From positions 62,001 through 126,000 of the forward strand of contig JALWTS010000035.1 in NCBI GenBank assembly GCA_027077805.1: DNA of 64,000 nucleotides, in the 5' to 3' direction. The position numbers and the translations under genes were made by a program. A model generated the notes under the pieces. The model was not told where the DNA came from. It searched no databases and was given only the letters and a program-made list of their open reading frames with translations. Shown here piece by piece: positions 28,601 to 35,731 of this stretch. Numbering within the stretch: the first letter of the stretch is position 1; every line of letters starts with the position of its first letter. The DNA is from Gammaproteobacteria bacterium. GTDB lineage: Bacteria; Pseudomonadota; Gammaproteobacteria; JABHGC01.

Positions 28601-29366
28601 TTTCAGACTTAATATCTCTATGCACCATGCCTTTACCATGTGCTTTTTCCATACCATGACAAAACTGAATGGCAATATCTAAACCAATTTTATAATCGAA
28701 ACAACGCCCTTCTGCGACCCACTCCTTTAAATTCCCTCCATCGACATATTCCACAAAAATATACGGTATTTCATCAATATTCTTAACAAAATAACAATAG
28801 GCAATATGAGGATGCATGCCTAAACTTGTCCAAGCATCGGCCTCTCGTAACACCCGAGAAAATATTTCTTTATTGGCTAACATTTCTTTTTTGGGTTGTT
28901 TAATCGCAAATACTAAATCTTGATAACGGTCTCTTGCAATGTAAACATATCCCATGCCACCTTGAAATTGTTTTTCTACAATATAACGATCATCAATCAC
29001 ATCACCGACTTGATAATGGATGTGGCTAGGCTCAACTAATTTTCCTGTGGCAATAGTTTTAGGGCGATTTTCAGAATGTGCTAAATGGGTGGGACTTGAG
29101 GCTTTAACTGAAGAGATGCGTGTTTGACTAGGACTAGAATCCGCTTCAGTTTCGGCGGATTCTGAATAGGGTGCCTCAATATTTGTTCCTTGCTGGTTTT
29201 CAATACCTGTTGATTCCGAAGATTCTATTACGGTCCCTTGAGATTCAATGCCTGTTGATTCTGAGGATTCTATTACGGTCCCTTGAGATTCAATACCTGT
29301 TGACTCTGAAGAGTCTATCACTGTTCCTTGAGATTCAACCTCTGTTGATGCTTTTACTGATGACAT
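25695..29366 (-). CDS. Ser/Thr protein kinase with TPR and two seven-bladed WD40 propellers
   Basis: Cytosolic eukaryote-like kinase of ~1220 residues without a membrane segment. A Ser/Glu-rich N-terminal repeat region precedes the kinase domain: glycine loop GGMGYVYIARD, Lys in FAIKQPKK, catalytic HRDIKSENALM, and DFGLVGGGG. A short TPR region follows (GYSYYQLNAKEDAIHCFRNA). Fourteen WD-type repeats are then visible, ending in motifs such as MRLWKL, IKMWDL, IRIWDI, IKIWDI, LREWNL, VKLWKL and IKLWKI. An ~85-residue helical insert divides them from the second set of seven (IQLWNI to IRLWRL). The ATG at 29366 is preferred over an in-frame GTG at 29381. A G10 tract lies just after DFG. Targets are unknown; WD propellers probably recruit substrates. 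Confidence 0.9.
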   Translation of the reverse strand: MSSVKASTEVESQGTVIDSSESTGIESQGTVIESSESTGIESQGTVIESSESTGIENQQGTNIEAPYSESAETEADSSPSQTRISSVKASSPTHLAHSENRPKTIATGKLVEPSHIHYQVGDVIDDRYIVEKQFQGGMGYVYIARDRYQDLVFAIKQPKKEMLANKEIFSRVLREADAWTSLGMHPHIAYCYFVKNIDEIPYIFVEYVDGGNLKEWVAEGRCFDYKIGLDIAIQFCHGMEKAHGKGMVHRDIKSENALMTKDGKIKVTDFGLVGGGGVEEKIITHHQDLQNVKGTMYGMVMGTMGYMAPEQRVDSRKRSDAYPDGVWFDSDVYSFGICLWEMFLQKRPYRKAVEMMNPPPDPKKFREDLPDSLRDILLTSIAIERSQRIQDFTQLRQQLNQVYHELYQQDAPNYELQNYQAQGDDANNQGYSYYQLNAKEDAIHCFRNALKIDPSHPQATYNLSLLDWNQGKIDDQEVLRRLKNCRSNPMVLPEVLAELSAYIHAQRADIKSVQQALQDYPDKYQHLFSNIQFDPITCVKTFSGHQAEVNSITLVADGSYFVSGDQSGEMRLWKLKTGEFIRSFSGHQGAIQKVLAIPKSRFVFSASSDSNIKMWDLKSGRCVHTFVGHTDVVTDFVVINDAKHKHLYSSSYDKTIRIWDIATAKPLRILGEHLWGKDGHSDKVYCLAHSNQYLASAGEDRVIKIWDIKTERCVKTFSGHQDAVSSLAVNPQQWLLVSASKDKTLREWNLETGECIKVRRGHVDAINAVAVSQSYGRFLVSAGGFEDKVVKLWKLDGESSYLSLMEHTDAISDVLALGDLQWVLSASYDKTIKLWKISSSQPYQAGLQLAPPKGSQIREKESEILDYVVGQAEKLCRRRDYEQAYAILYEAWGDAQFRDIDAVLKVYRKLQQKGNIVDIICYFNLETIETKHGKITAIALFNDNQTVISAGLDKSIQLWNIKTGECLHRFKQEGMGIVNSLALSHHNKFAISGSSDRQPVNIWGMKSKKLLHQFPGHADFVTKVAISANDERAVSMGGDGDIRLWSLASGKQFQRLRNYNAMSVAIDAMGDRILVGSEEGIIKLWCLGDSDSSVLLRGHLQAVQAVWFHPQDKDWAFSGDISGEIRIWDLQLQQCDQVITAHNTEVLALKTTNDGQFLISASADNSIKIWDYSQKPAQCIETILGHTDAVTDIAISDDKDFLVSASRDQTIRLWRLLWDLEFS
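26252..26259. repeat. Homopolymer C8/G8 in WD40 region of kinase gene
   Basis: Eight C on the plus strand encode SMGGDGDI in a WD40 blade of the kinase-WD40 protein. A slip would truncate the second propeller. Confidence 0.9.
28535..28544. repeat. Homopolymer C10/G10 just after kinase DFG motif
   Basis: Ten C on the plus strand encode DFGLVGGGGVEEK in the activation segment of the kinase. A one-base slip would remove most of the protein, making this the best candidate for on/off switching in the window. Confidence 0.92.
29175..29348 (-). repeat. 45-bp coding repeat at N-terminus of kinase-WD40 protein
   Basis: Three to four copies of a 15-residue unit (STGIESQGTVIESSE type) occur in tandem before the kinase domain. 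Units 2 and 3 are identical in protein and nearly so in DNA. They are Ser/Thr-rich and might be autophosphorylated. Confidence 0.9.
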
Positions 29367-29455
29367 AGTTTTCACTTTCACTTAATCGACTGATCATATA
29401 GATAGCATAGAAAACTAAGATTGAAAAAGAAAGTTTGGAAAATTTAGAATTAGAA

Positions 29456-29546
29456 TGGTGCCTGGGGCCGGAATCGAACCGGCACGATCGTTTAATGGAT
29501 CGGTGGATTTTAAGTCCACTGCGTCTACCTATTCCGCCACCCAGGC
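29456..29546 (-). tRNA. leuZ: tRNA-Leu (anticodon TAA)
   Basis: Complete cloverleaf with long variable arm. Acceptor stem GCCTGGG pairs with CCCAGGC, the anticodon loop is CTTAAAA (anticodon TAA, reading UUA/UUG), and the T arm is GCCGGTTCGATTCCGGC. The 3' CCA is encoded (29456-29458). It is the last of a Gly-Cys-Leu cluster placed after pgsA as in E. coli glyW-cysT-leuZ. Confidence 0.96.
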
Positions 29547-29564
29547 TTGAGGGTTTTCATTTTT

Positions 29565-29635
29565 AGGCTGAGGCCGGAATCGAACCGACGTCCTCGGATT
29601 TGCAATCCGGTGCATAACCACTCTGCTACCCAGCC
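29565..29635 (-). tRNA. cysT: tRNA-Cys (anticodon GCA)
   Basis: Acceptor stem GGCTGGG pairs with CTCAGCC (one G-T pair), the anticodon loop is TTGCAAA (anticodon GCA), and the discriminator is T, the identity base of tRNA-Cys. The bases after the discriminator are AAA, so CCA is not encoded and must be added by Cca. Confidence 0.95.
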
Positions 29636-29671
29636 ACAACACTATAAAGGAAAAAAATGAAAACTGGAAAC

Positions 29672-29747
29672 TGGAGCGGGAAACGAGATTCGAACTCGCG
29701 ACCCCAACCTTGGCAAGGTTGTGCTCTACCAGCTGAGCTATTCCCGC
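29672..29747 (-). tRNA. glyW: tRNA-Gly (anticodon GCC)
   Basis: Acceptor stem GCGGGAA pairs with TTCCCGC, the D arm is AGCTCAGCTGGTAGAGC, the anticodon loop is TTGCCAA, and the T arm is CGAGTTCGAATCTCG. The 3' CCA is encoded at 29672-29674. First gene of the tRNA cluster. Confidence 0.96.
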
Positions 29748-29765
29748 TTAAATAGGATGGCAGGT

Positions 29766-29793
29766 ATTTTAACACAGCTTAATGAAAATGCAA
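29766..29793 (-). promoter_or_regulatory. Promoter of tRNA-Gly-Cys-Leu cluster
   Basis: On the minus strand, TTGCAT and TAAAAT are separated by 16 bases; the -10 ends 18 bases before the mature 5' end of tRNA-Gly. It lies in the gap after pgsA, so the tRNAs can be transcribed independently of it. Confidence 0.6.
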
Positions 29794-29808
29794 ATGTTAT
29801 CTTTATTT

Positions 29809-30369
29809 TTATTTTGAGGCATTTAAAATGCTTGGAATAGCTAATTTCATATAAATTACCATTGACCATAGTGTCAAAATTACGGCTAAATATAAACAAA
29901 TAAAACCAAACTCAACCATAGGTAGCCCCAACAAAGGTTGACCATATAATAACCAGAAAATTGCGGTTAATTGCATACTTGTTTTAACTTTACCCACAAA
30001 TGATACCGCAACTTTTGCTCTAGCACCAATTTCTGCCATCCATTCCCTTAAGGCAGAGATGGTAATTTCACGTCCAATAATAATAGCGGCTGGCAAAGTA
30101 AAATACATATGAGGATGTTTTTCTACGAGTAAAACCAAGGCAACTGAAATAATTAACTTATCCGCAACAGGATCTAAAAAAGCCCCAAAAGCGGAAGTTT
30201 GATTTAATTTTCGTGCCAAATAGCCATCAAACCAATCAGTAATCCCTGCAATCGCAAAAATTAAACTACAGGCAAGATAAGACCAAGTAACGGGCAAATA
30301 AAAAAATAATACCAATAAGGGAATACAAATCAAACGCAAAAAAGTTAAAATATTAGGCAAATTTGTCAT
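29809..30369 (-). CDS. pgsA: CDP-diacylglycerol--glycerol-3-phosphate 3-phosphatidyltransferase
   Basis: Makes phosphatidylglycerol phosphate at the inner membrane, committing CDP-diacylglycerol to acidic phospholipids. The CDP-alcohol phosphotransferase motif is complete: DWFDGYLARKLNQTSAFGAF continuing to LDPVADK, at ~42-68. About four or five membrane segments span the 186 residues, the usual length. The start (MTNLPNILTFLRL) matches the family. It is followed by tRNA-Gly, -Cys and -Leu exactly as in E. coli, but uvrC, which precedes pgsA there, is absent. Confidence 0.96.
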   Translation of the reverse strand: MTNLPNILTFLRLICIPLLVLFFYLPVTWSYLACSLIFAIAGITDWFDGYLARKLNQTSAFGAFLDPVADKLIISVALVLLVEKHPHMYFTLPAAIIIGREITISALREWMAEIGARAKVAVSFVGKVKTSMQLTAIFWLLYGQPLLGLPMVEFGFICLYLAVILTLWSMVIYMKLAIPSILNASK

Positions 30370-30449
30370 AAATATTGTAAAAATACTTTAAAAGATCATA
30401 CAATACAACATTCTGAAATAAAAGGCAAAAAGCAACAGTGAGAAACCTT

Positions 30450-31073
30450 ATGCAGTATATTTATCTCCACGGATTTGCATCATCACCCAATTCCTTGAAA
30501 GCAAAGTTTTTTGTCCCCAAATTCTCAAAGTGTGGTTATAACCTTATTACACCTGATTTTAATCAACCTGACTTTGTCAACTTATGCCTTAGTCGACAAA
30601 TTCAACAGGTAGAACCATTGTGTCAAACGCAAGCGACTACCTTAATCGGTTCGAGTTTTGGTGGGCTGACGGCTTTATGGTTAGCACAACGCCAACCTAT
30701 GGTTAAGCGTTTAATTTTATTAGCACCTGCGGTAGATTTTCTAAACAATTGTTTGGCAAAAAAAGCGGATTTTAAGGCATGGCAACAACAACAATATATT
30801 AAAATTTATCATTATGCGAAACAATCCGAACAAGCCTTATCCTATCAATTTGCCAGTGATTTACAACATTACCCTGATATCCAATTACAACGCCAAATCC
30901 CTACGCTTATTTTTCATGGCAAAAATGATGGTACGATTCCAATTGAATTATGCCAAACATTTGTAAAAACTCGTCCTTGGATTACAATGGCTACGTTAGA
31001 TAGCGATCACCGTCTGAATAATTGTCTTGATCAAATTTGGGAACAAATAAGCGATTTTTGCTCACTGACATAA
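30450..31073 (+). CDS. YqiA/YcfP-like alpha/beta-hydrolase esterase
   Basis: Small cytoplasmic serine hydrolase of ~207 residues (UPF0227/YqiA type). The N-terminus MQYIYLHGFASSPNSLKA is the family hallmark. The nucleophile Ser is in GSSFGG at ~70, the acid is probably in HGKNDGTIP, and the His is in DSDHRL near the C-terminus. The start is ATG 30450; an in-frame GTG four codons earlier is less likely. The 3' end overlaps the convergent TauE/SafE-like gene by 12 bases. The physiological substrate is not known. Confidence 0.82.
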   Translation: MQYIYLHGFASSPNSLKAKFFVPKFSKCGYNLITPDFNQPDFVNLCLSRQIQQVEPLCQTQATTLIGSSFGGLTALWLAQRQPMVKRLILLAPAVDFLNNCLAKKADFKAWQQQQYIKIYHYAKQSEQALSYQFASDLQHYPDIQLQRQIPTLIFHGKNDGTIPIELCQTFVKTRPWITMATLDSDHRLNNCLDQIWEQISDFCSLT

Positions 31074-31754
31074 ACTAGGATCATAATGAGATGAGGCAGG
31101 TAGCAATAATAATGACAAACCAAACCCAATAATCATCATACCTGCGAAATAACGAAACCCAGCATTCGTTTGCAATCGTCTTAAGTAATGACTAAAACTG
31201 CCAATGGCGAATAACATGGGTAAGGTTCCAGCACCAAATACCAACATTAATAAGGCACTTTGCATAGGCGAAGCCACAACTAAAGCCCAAACCACCATAG
31301 AATACACCATGCCACAAGGTAACCATCCCCAAATCAACCCTGCAATATACGCTTGAGTACTGGATTGAATAGGTAATAATTTTTTCCCAATGGGCTGAAT
31401 TTTCAACCACAATTTGCTACCCAGTTGTTCCAATGGTTGTAATATCGGGAACCAACCCGCTAAATAAACGCCTAACGCCACCATAAACAAGCCAACTAAC
31501 CAACGTCCTAATTGAATATCCACTGCCATTTCATATACAGGCAAAGACTGCCCTAACCAACCAACAATGCCTCCGATAAGACTATAAGTCGTTAAACGAC
31601 CAATGTGATATGCCAACATCATTATGACTGTTGACTGTAATTGGCTAACTTTTAAACTACCTTGCAAAGCGAATACAATGCCACCACACATTCCCGCACA
31701 ATGGGTAGAACCCAAAAAACCAACTAAAAAGGCAGATAATAAGGTAATTTCCAT
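31062..31754 (-). CDS. TauE/SafE-like (UreH-domain) membrane protein
   Basis: Six-span inner-membrane protein of ~230 residues. It begins MEITLLSAFLVGFLGSTHCAGMCGGI: the HCAGMCGG motif in the first helix is typical of the COG2836 (sulfite exporter TauE/SafE, UreH/DsbD-like) family. A second half-repeat with AGLIWGWLPCGMVYSM at ~140 provides another Cys. Such proteins are linked to copper or cytochrome-oxidase maturation or anion export. The neighbours (an esterase and a c-di-GMP protein) give no hint. ATG 31754 is chosen over an upstream TTG. Confidence 0.78.
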   Translation of the reverse strand: MEITLLSAFLVGFLGSTHCAGMCGGIVFALQGSLKVSQLQSTVIMMLAYHIGRLTTYSLIGGIVGWLGQSLPVYEMAVDIQLGRWLVGLFMVALGVYLAGWFPILQPLEQLGSKLWLKIQPIGKKLLPIQSSTQAYIAGLIWGWLPCGMVYSMVVWALVVASPMQSALLMLVFGAGTLPMLFAIGSFSHYLRRLQTNAGFRYFAGMMIIGFGLSLLLLPASSHYDPSLCQ

Positions 31755-31803
31755 CGAAAATAGCAACTGATTTTTATTAATAAGATTTTTTTTAATGACA
31801 ATA

Positions 31804-34128
31804 TTATGGTTTTTTCCAAACTGATTTTTCTAACCACAAATTAAATTTTTCTAATGGTAGTGGTCGCGCAATATAATACCCTTGAACCATATCACAACCA
31901 AGTTGTTCTAAATGGCGAAAAGTTTTTTCATTTTCAACCCCTTCCGCAATCACTTTAATTCCCATACTATGCCCTAAACCAATAATAGAATCCACAATAT
32001 TCGCATCCTCTTTATTGTCCGTCATATCCAATACAAATGATTTATCAATTTTCAATTCTTTAACGGGTAATTTTTTGAGATACGCCATAGAAGAATAACC
32101 GGTACCAAAATCATCAATCGATACCTCAATTCCCATACCATGTAACTCTGACAATACTTCCATTGACTGTGTTACATCCTGCATAATGGAACTTTCAGTG
32201 ATTTCAAGCACTAATGCGGATGCTTTGACTTGAGCTTGTTGCAAGTAACTCATGACTCGCCAAGGTAATTCCTTATCCAATAAATCTTTTGCGGACAAAT
32301 TAATCGCAATGGTAATATCAACGCCTTGCTGTAACCAAATTTTATGTTGTTGAATCGCTGTTTTCAAAATCCAATCCGTTAGTTTACTCACATACCCTGT
32401 TTGTTCGGCTAAAGGAATAAAATCACCTGCTGGCATAAATCCTGTGTCTTTATGATTCCAACGAATCAATGCCTCAACATGGGTAACTTGCTTTGATTTT
32501 ACATTCACTTTGGGTTGATAATAAAGCTCTAAATCACCATGTTCCATACCTTGACGTAAGTCACTCATCAACGATAGATGTAATAAATTCGTATTATCTT
32601 GACTCGCATCATAAAAATAGATTTTTTGATTATTGGCTTTTGCTAAATGCAACGCAATATCTGCTTTTTGTAATAATATTTCCGCAGTTTCACCATGCTC
32701 TGGATATAACGCAATGCCAATGCTACAATCCACATCTACCACTACATTTTCAATAATGATGGGATTTGATAACTGCACTAAAATATTTTTTGCTTGTAGT
32801 TCAATGTCATACTGCTCTAATTGTAATAAAGACAAAATAAATTGATCATCCCCCAGCTGGGCAACCATCATATTAGAACCAATATATTCTTGCAACTGTT
32901 GACCAATTTCACGAATTAATTGATCCCCAATATTATGTCCTAAAGTATTATTGATTTGTGAAAATTGATTTACCTTTAACAAGGCTACCGCAAAATTTGA
33001 ATTTATTGCGATTAAATCAGTCATATGCTTTCCAAAAGCAAGACGGTTAGGCAAACCTGTTAATGGATCATGCTCTGCTTGATAAATCACTTTATTTTCA
33101 CGTTGTTCCAAATCATGAATCATTTGATTAAACGCCAAAGTTAATTCACCTAGCTCATCTTGTTGTTGAATTTGAGTAATCGCTTGATACTCACCATGTG
33201 CCACTTTAGAAGCAACCAGCACTAATTGCTGAATAGGAAGCGTAATATCTCTTGCCAACCAACGACTTCCTAACAGTACGATTAAAAAACCCACCGCAGA
33301 AATGAGCAGTAATAAATAAAACAAAAACCGATAGGGCTCGGTAGTTTCAATCAAAGAGGTTTGCAATACCGCCAATATTCCTGAGGTTTGCAAATTATTA
33401 CCTTGAGCAATTAAACTGACATAAGGTTGATCTTGTAAATTTAAGATAGTAGATGAATTATAAGGCAAATCTTGTTGTGATAATATTTGTTGCAAATAGG
33501 CTTGTTGCTTTGCAGATAATGTTGACGCAAATAATACTTGTTCTTTGTCTAATAAAGATACTTCCAAACCACACAATTCTTTTAAAGTCATCGCCCATTG
33601 ATCATCAATGACAAAACTTAATTGCACCCAAGCAATAGGTAACGGTGCTAAGATAGGAACAATCACGGTTTGATACGCTTGTTGTTGCTCCGTAATAATT
33701 AAACTGAGTCCAGTTTTTTGTTGGGCTTGTTCTAACAACTCAGGATAGGCAAAAAATTGCTCTCTTAGACTGGGTTGCATGGTATCTGCGATAATCTTAC
33801 CCTCTAAAGAAATTAATGCGACTCGATCTGCCCGAATGATTGCCCCATGATTTTGAATCACCGATAAAACCCTTGGATAGTCTTCAGTAGCAATTGCTTG
33901 CCGAAATGCAAAATCTGTGGCTAAAATACTGGCACTAGTCGCTAACTGACGAAAGCGTTGTTGCAATAACTGATGAAACACCCGCTCACCAATAAACAAT
34001 TCCGATTGAATCAGTCCTATAATATTTTTTTTGGCAATAGTATAAGCGGACACTAGGGTTAATGCTTGTACTAACAAAAATAAACCTACAAATATTACCA
34101 CTAACTTGCTTTGTAAGCTCTTAAACAT
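31804..34128 (-). CDS. Membrane GGDEF-EAL protein; degenerate GGDEF, intact EAL (likely c-di-GMP phosphodiesterase)
   Basis: 774 residues: membrane segment at ~7-29, periplasmic sensor domain to ~265, second membrane segment ~268-292, HAMP (~295-345), GGDEF domain and EAL domain (~520-765). The GGDEF active site reads QLGDDQF, with the second Gly and the Glu replaced, so cyclase activity is doubtful. The EAL site looks complete: VEALIRW, NLSAKDL, LEITESS, DDFGTGYSS, KIDKSFV, AEGVEN and VQGYYIARPL. The predicted role is periplasmic-signal-controlled hydrolysis of c-di-GMP, relevant to exopolysaccharide control. The GGDEF part may serve as a GTP-binding regulatory domain. Its own promoter is visible upstream. 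Confidence 0.9.
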   Translation of the reverse strand: MFKSLQSKLVVIFVGLFLLVQALTLVSAYTIAKKNIIGLIQSELFIGERVFHQLLQQRFRQLATSASILATDFAFRQAIATEDYPRVLSVIQNHGAIIRADRVALISLEGKIIADTMQPSLREQFFAYPELLEQAQQKTGLSLIITEQQQAYQTVIVPILAPLPIAWVQLSFVIDDQWAMTLKELCGLEVSLLDKEQVLFASTLSAKQQAYLQQILSQQDLPYNSSTILNLQDQPYVSLIAQGNNLQTSGILAVLQTSLIETTEPYRFLFYLLLLISAVGFLIVLLGSRWLARDITLPIQQLVLVASKVAHGEYQAITQIQQQDELGELTLAFNQMIHDLEQRENKVIYQAEHDPLTGLPNRLAFGKHMTDLIAINSNFAVALLKVNQFSQINNTLGHNIGDQLIREIGQQLQEYIGSNMMVAQLGDDQFILSLLQLEQYDIELQAKNILVQLSNPIIIENVVVDVDCSIGIALYPEHGETAEILLQKADIALHLAKANNQKIYFYDASQDNTNLLHLSLMSDLRQGMEHGDLELYYQPKVNVKSKQVTHVEALIRWNHKDTGFMPAGDFIPLAEQTGYVSKLTDWILKTAIQQHKIWLQQGVDITIAINLSAKDLLDKELPWRVMSYLQQAQVKASALVLEITESSIMQDVTQSMEVLSELHGMGIEVSIDDFGTGYSSMAYLKKLPVKELKIDKSFVLDMTDNKEDANIVDSIIGLGHSMGIKVIAEGVENEKTFRHLEQLGCDMVQGYYIARPLPLEKFNLWLEKSVWKKP

Positions 34129-34449
34129 AAAATTTTCCTAAAAATAGTCCTAGTTTCGTAATAACTAGCACTATTATTCACAGGTAAGTTAGACTAGACA
34201 AAGTCATCTTTTTAATCGCTACAATAATGCTAATAATAGTTTTTAGCATCAGTAATAATATATCAATGTCGGAAACTTTGCACTTTGTATCCAAAATACT
34301 AGCAAATAATTACTTTTACTTTCACTCACAAATGATAAAAAATAAAACCCATATTCGCTGATCAAATCATCACTAAAAACCACAAATCAACGACAAATCA
34401 TGGTAAAATGTAAAAAAATTATTTCAAAAACTACTTTTAAGGATAACTT
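34129..34449. promoter_or_regulatory. Divergent promoter region (321 bp gap)
   Basis: Minus strand, for the GGDEF-EAL gene: -35 TTGTCT (34196-34201) and -10 AATAAT (34173-34178), spacer 17. Plus strand, for the DUF1015 gene: extended -10 TGGTAAAAT at 34401-34409 with no clear -35, and an AAGGAT ribosome site before the ATG. The middle is AT-rich with no gene or larger repeat seen. Confidence 0.45.
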
Positions 34450-35682
34450 ATGCCATTAATTCAACCTTTTGCTGCATTAAAACCAACTCAAGATTACGTT
34501 GATGCAGTGGTAGCCCCCCCTTATGATGTATTAAATACCGCTGAAGCGAGAGAAAAAGCTCAACATAAACCTTGGAGCTTTTTACATATTTCTAAACCTG
34601 AAATTGATCTAGCCCCAGAGATTTCACCTTATGACCCAGCCGTTTATGCCAAAGGTGCGGAAAATTTACAAAAAATGCTTGACCAAGGCATACTCGCTCA
34701 AGATGATCAGGCTTATTACTATGTCTATCAATTAACAATGGGTGATCATACCCAAACTGGATTGGTCGCTGTAGCCTCAGTAGCCGAATATGAAACCAAT
34801 CGCATTCGTAAACATGAATTAACCCGTCCGCAAAAAGAAGAGGATAGAGTGAATCAAATTTTGGCCTTAGAAACCCAAACAGGCCCAGTATTTTTAGTTT
34901 ATCGTCAACATGAAATTGTTGATAAAATTTTACAGCAAACCACCACAAGTAACCCATTAATGAAAACAACGGCCGATGATGGTGTGATTCATACCATTTG
35001 GCGTATGACTGACGCTCAACAACAACAACAAATTACGGACAGTTTTGAACAAATGACCGCTATTTATATTGCAGATGGTCATCACCGTTCCGCGGCTGCT
35101 TTAAGAGTTGCCAAACATTATCGGGCAATGGCAACTGATAACAATACTGAATCCGCCTATGACTATTTTTTAAGTGTGATTTTCCCTGATAATGAAATGC
35201 AAATTTTGGATTATAACCGAGTCATTACCGACTTGTCAGGCTTAAGCATCGCAGAGTTTCAACAAAAAGTAGCTGAAAATTTTGACATCAGTCCTTTAAG
35301 CACGCCACAAAAGCCCACACAAGCTCATTGTTATAGTATGTACCTACAAAATCAGTGGTATCAGCTGCGATTAAAACCAGAATTAATTCCAGCGGACCCC
35401 GTGGCAAAACTGGATGTCAGTTTACTTGCAAATTACTTGTTAGAACCCATTTTGAATATTACGGACCCAAGGCGAGATTCCAGAATTGATTTTGTTGGTG
35501 GTATTCGTGGTTTAGTAGCATTGGAAAAACGTGCGGGAGAAACAGGTGTTGCCTTTGCACTGTATCCAACCCAAATGCAAGATTTAATTGCTGTGGCAGA
35601 TGCCAATCAAATCATGCCACCAAAATCAACATGGTTTGAACCGAAACTCGCCGATGGCTTATTATCTCATCGGCTAAAATAA
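34450..35682 (+). CDS. DUF1015-family protein (SerK-like fold possible), function unknown here
   Basis: Cytoplasmic protein of 410 residues recognisable by LIQPFAALKPT, VVAPPYDVLN (encoded with a C7 run), RKHELTRPQKEEDRVNQ, YIADGHHRSAAAL and the C-terminal VGGIRGL. These are the hallmarks of DUF1015. Some archaeal relatives are free-serine kinases, but bacterial members are mostly uncharacterised, and I infer no substrate. It has its own ribosome-binding site (AAGGATAACTT ATG) and precedes relA by ~50 bases on the same strand, so the two may be cotranscribed. Confidence 0.85.
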   Translation: MPLIQPFAALKPTQDYVDAVVAPPYDVLNTAEAREKAQHKPWSFLHISKPEIDLAPEISPYDPAVYAKGAENLQKMLDQGILAQDDQAYYYVYQLTMGDHTQTGLVAVASVAEYETNRIRKHELTRPQKEEDRVNQILALETQTGPVFLVYRQHEIVDKILQQTTTSNPLMKTTADDGVIHTIWRMTDAQQQQQITDSFEQMTAIYIADGHHRSAAALRVAKHYRAMATDNNTESAYDYFLSVIFPDNEMQILDYNRVITDLSGLSIAEFQQKVAENFDISPLSTPQKPTQAHCYSMYLQNQWYQLRLKPELIPADPVAKLDVSLLANYLLEPILNITDPRRDSRIDFVGGIRGLVALEKRAGETGVAFALYPTQMQDLIAVADANQIMPPKSTWFEPKLADGLLSHRLK

Positions 35683-35731
35683 TAATGGGCCAAAGTTTAT
35701 ATATGCCTAATCAAATTATAAAGTAATCATT

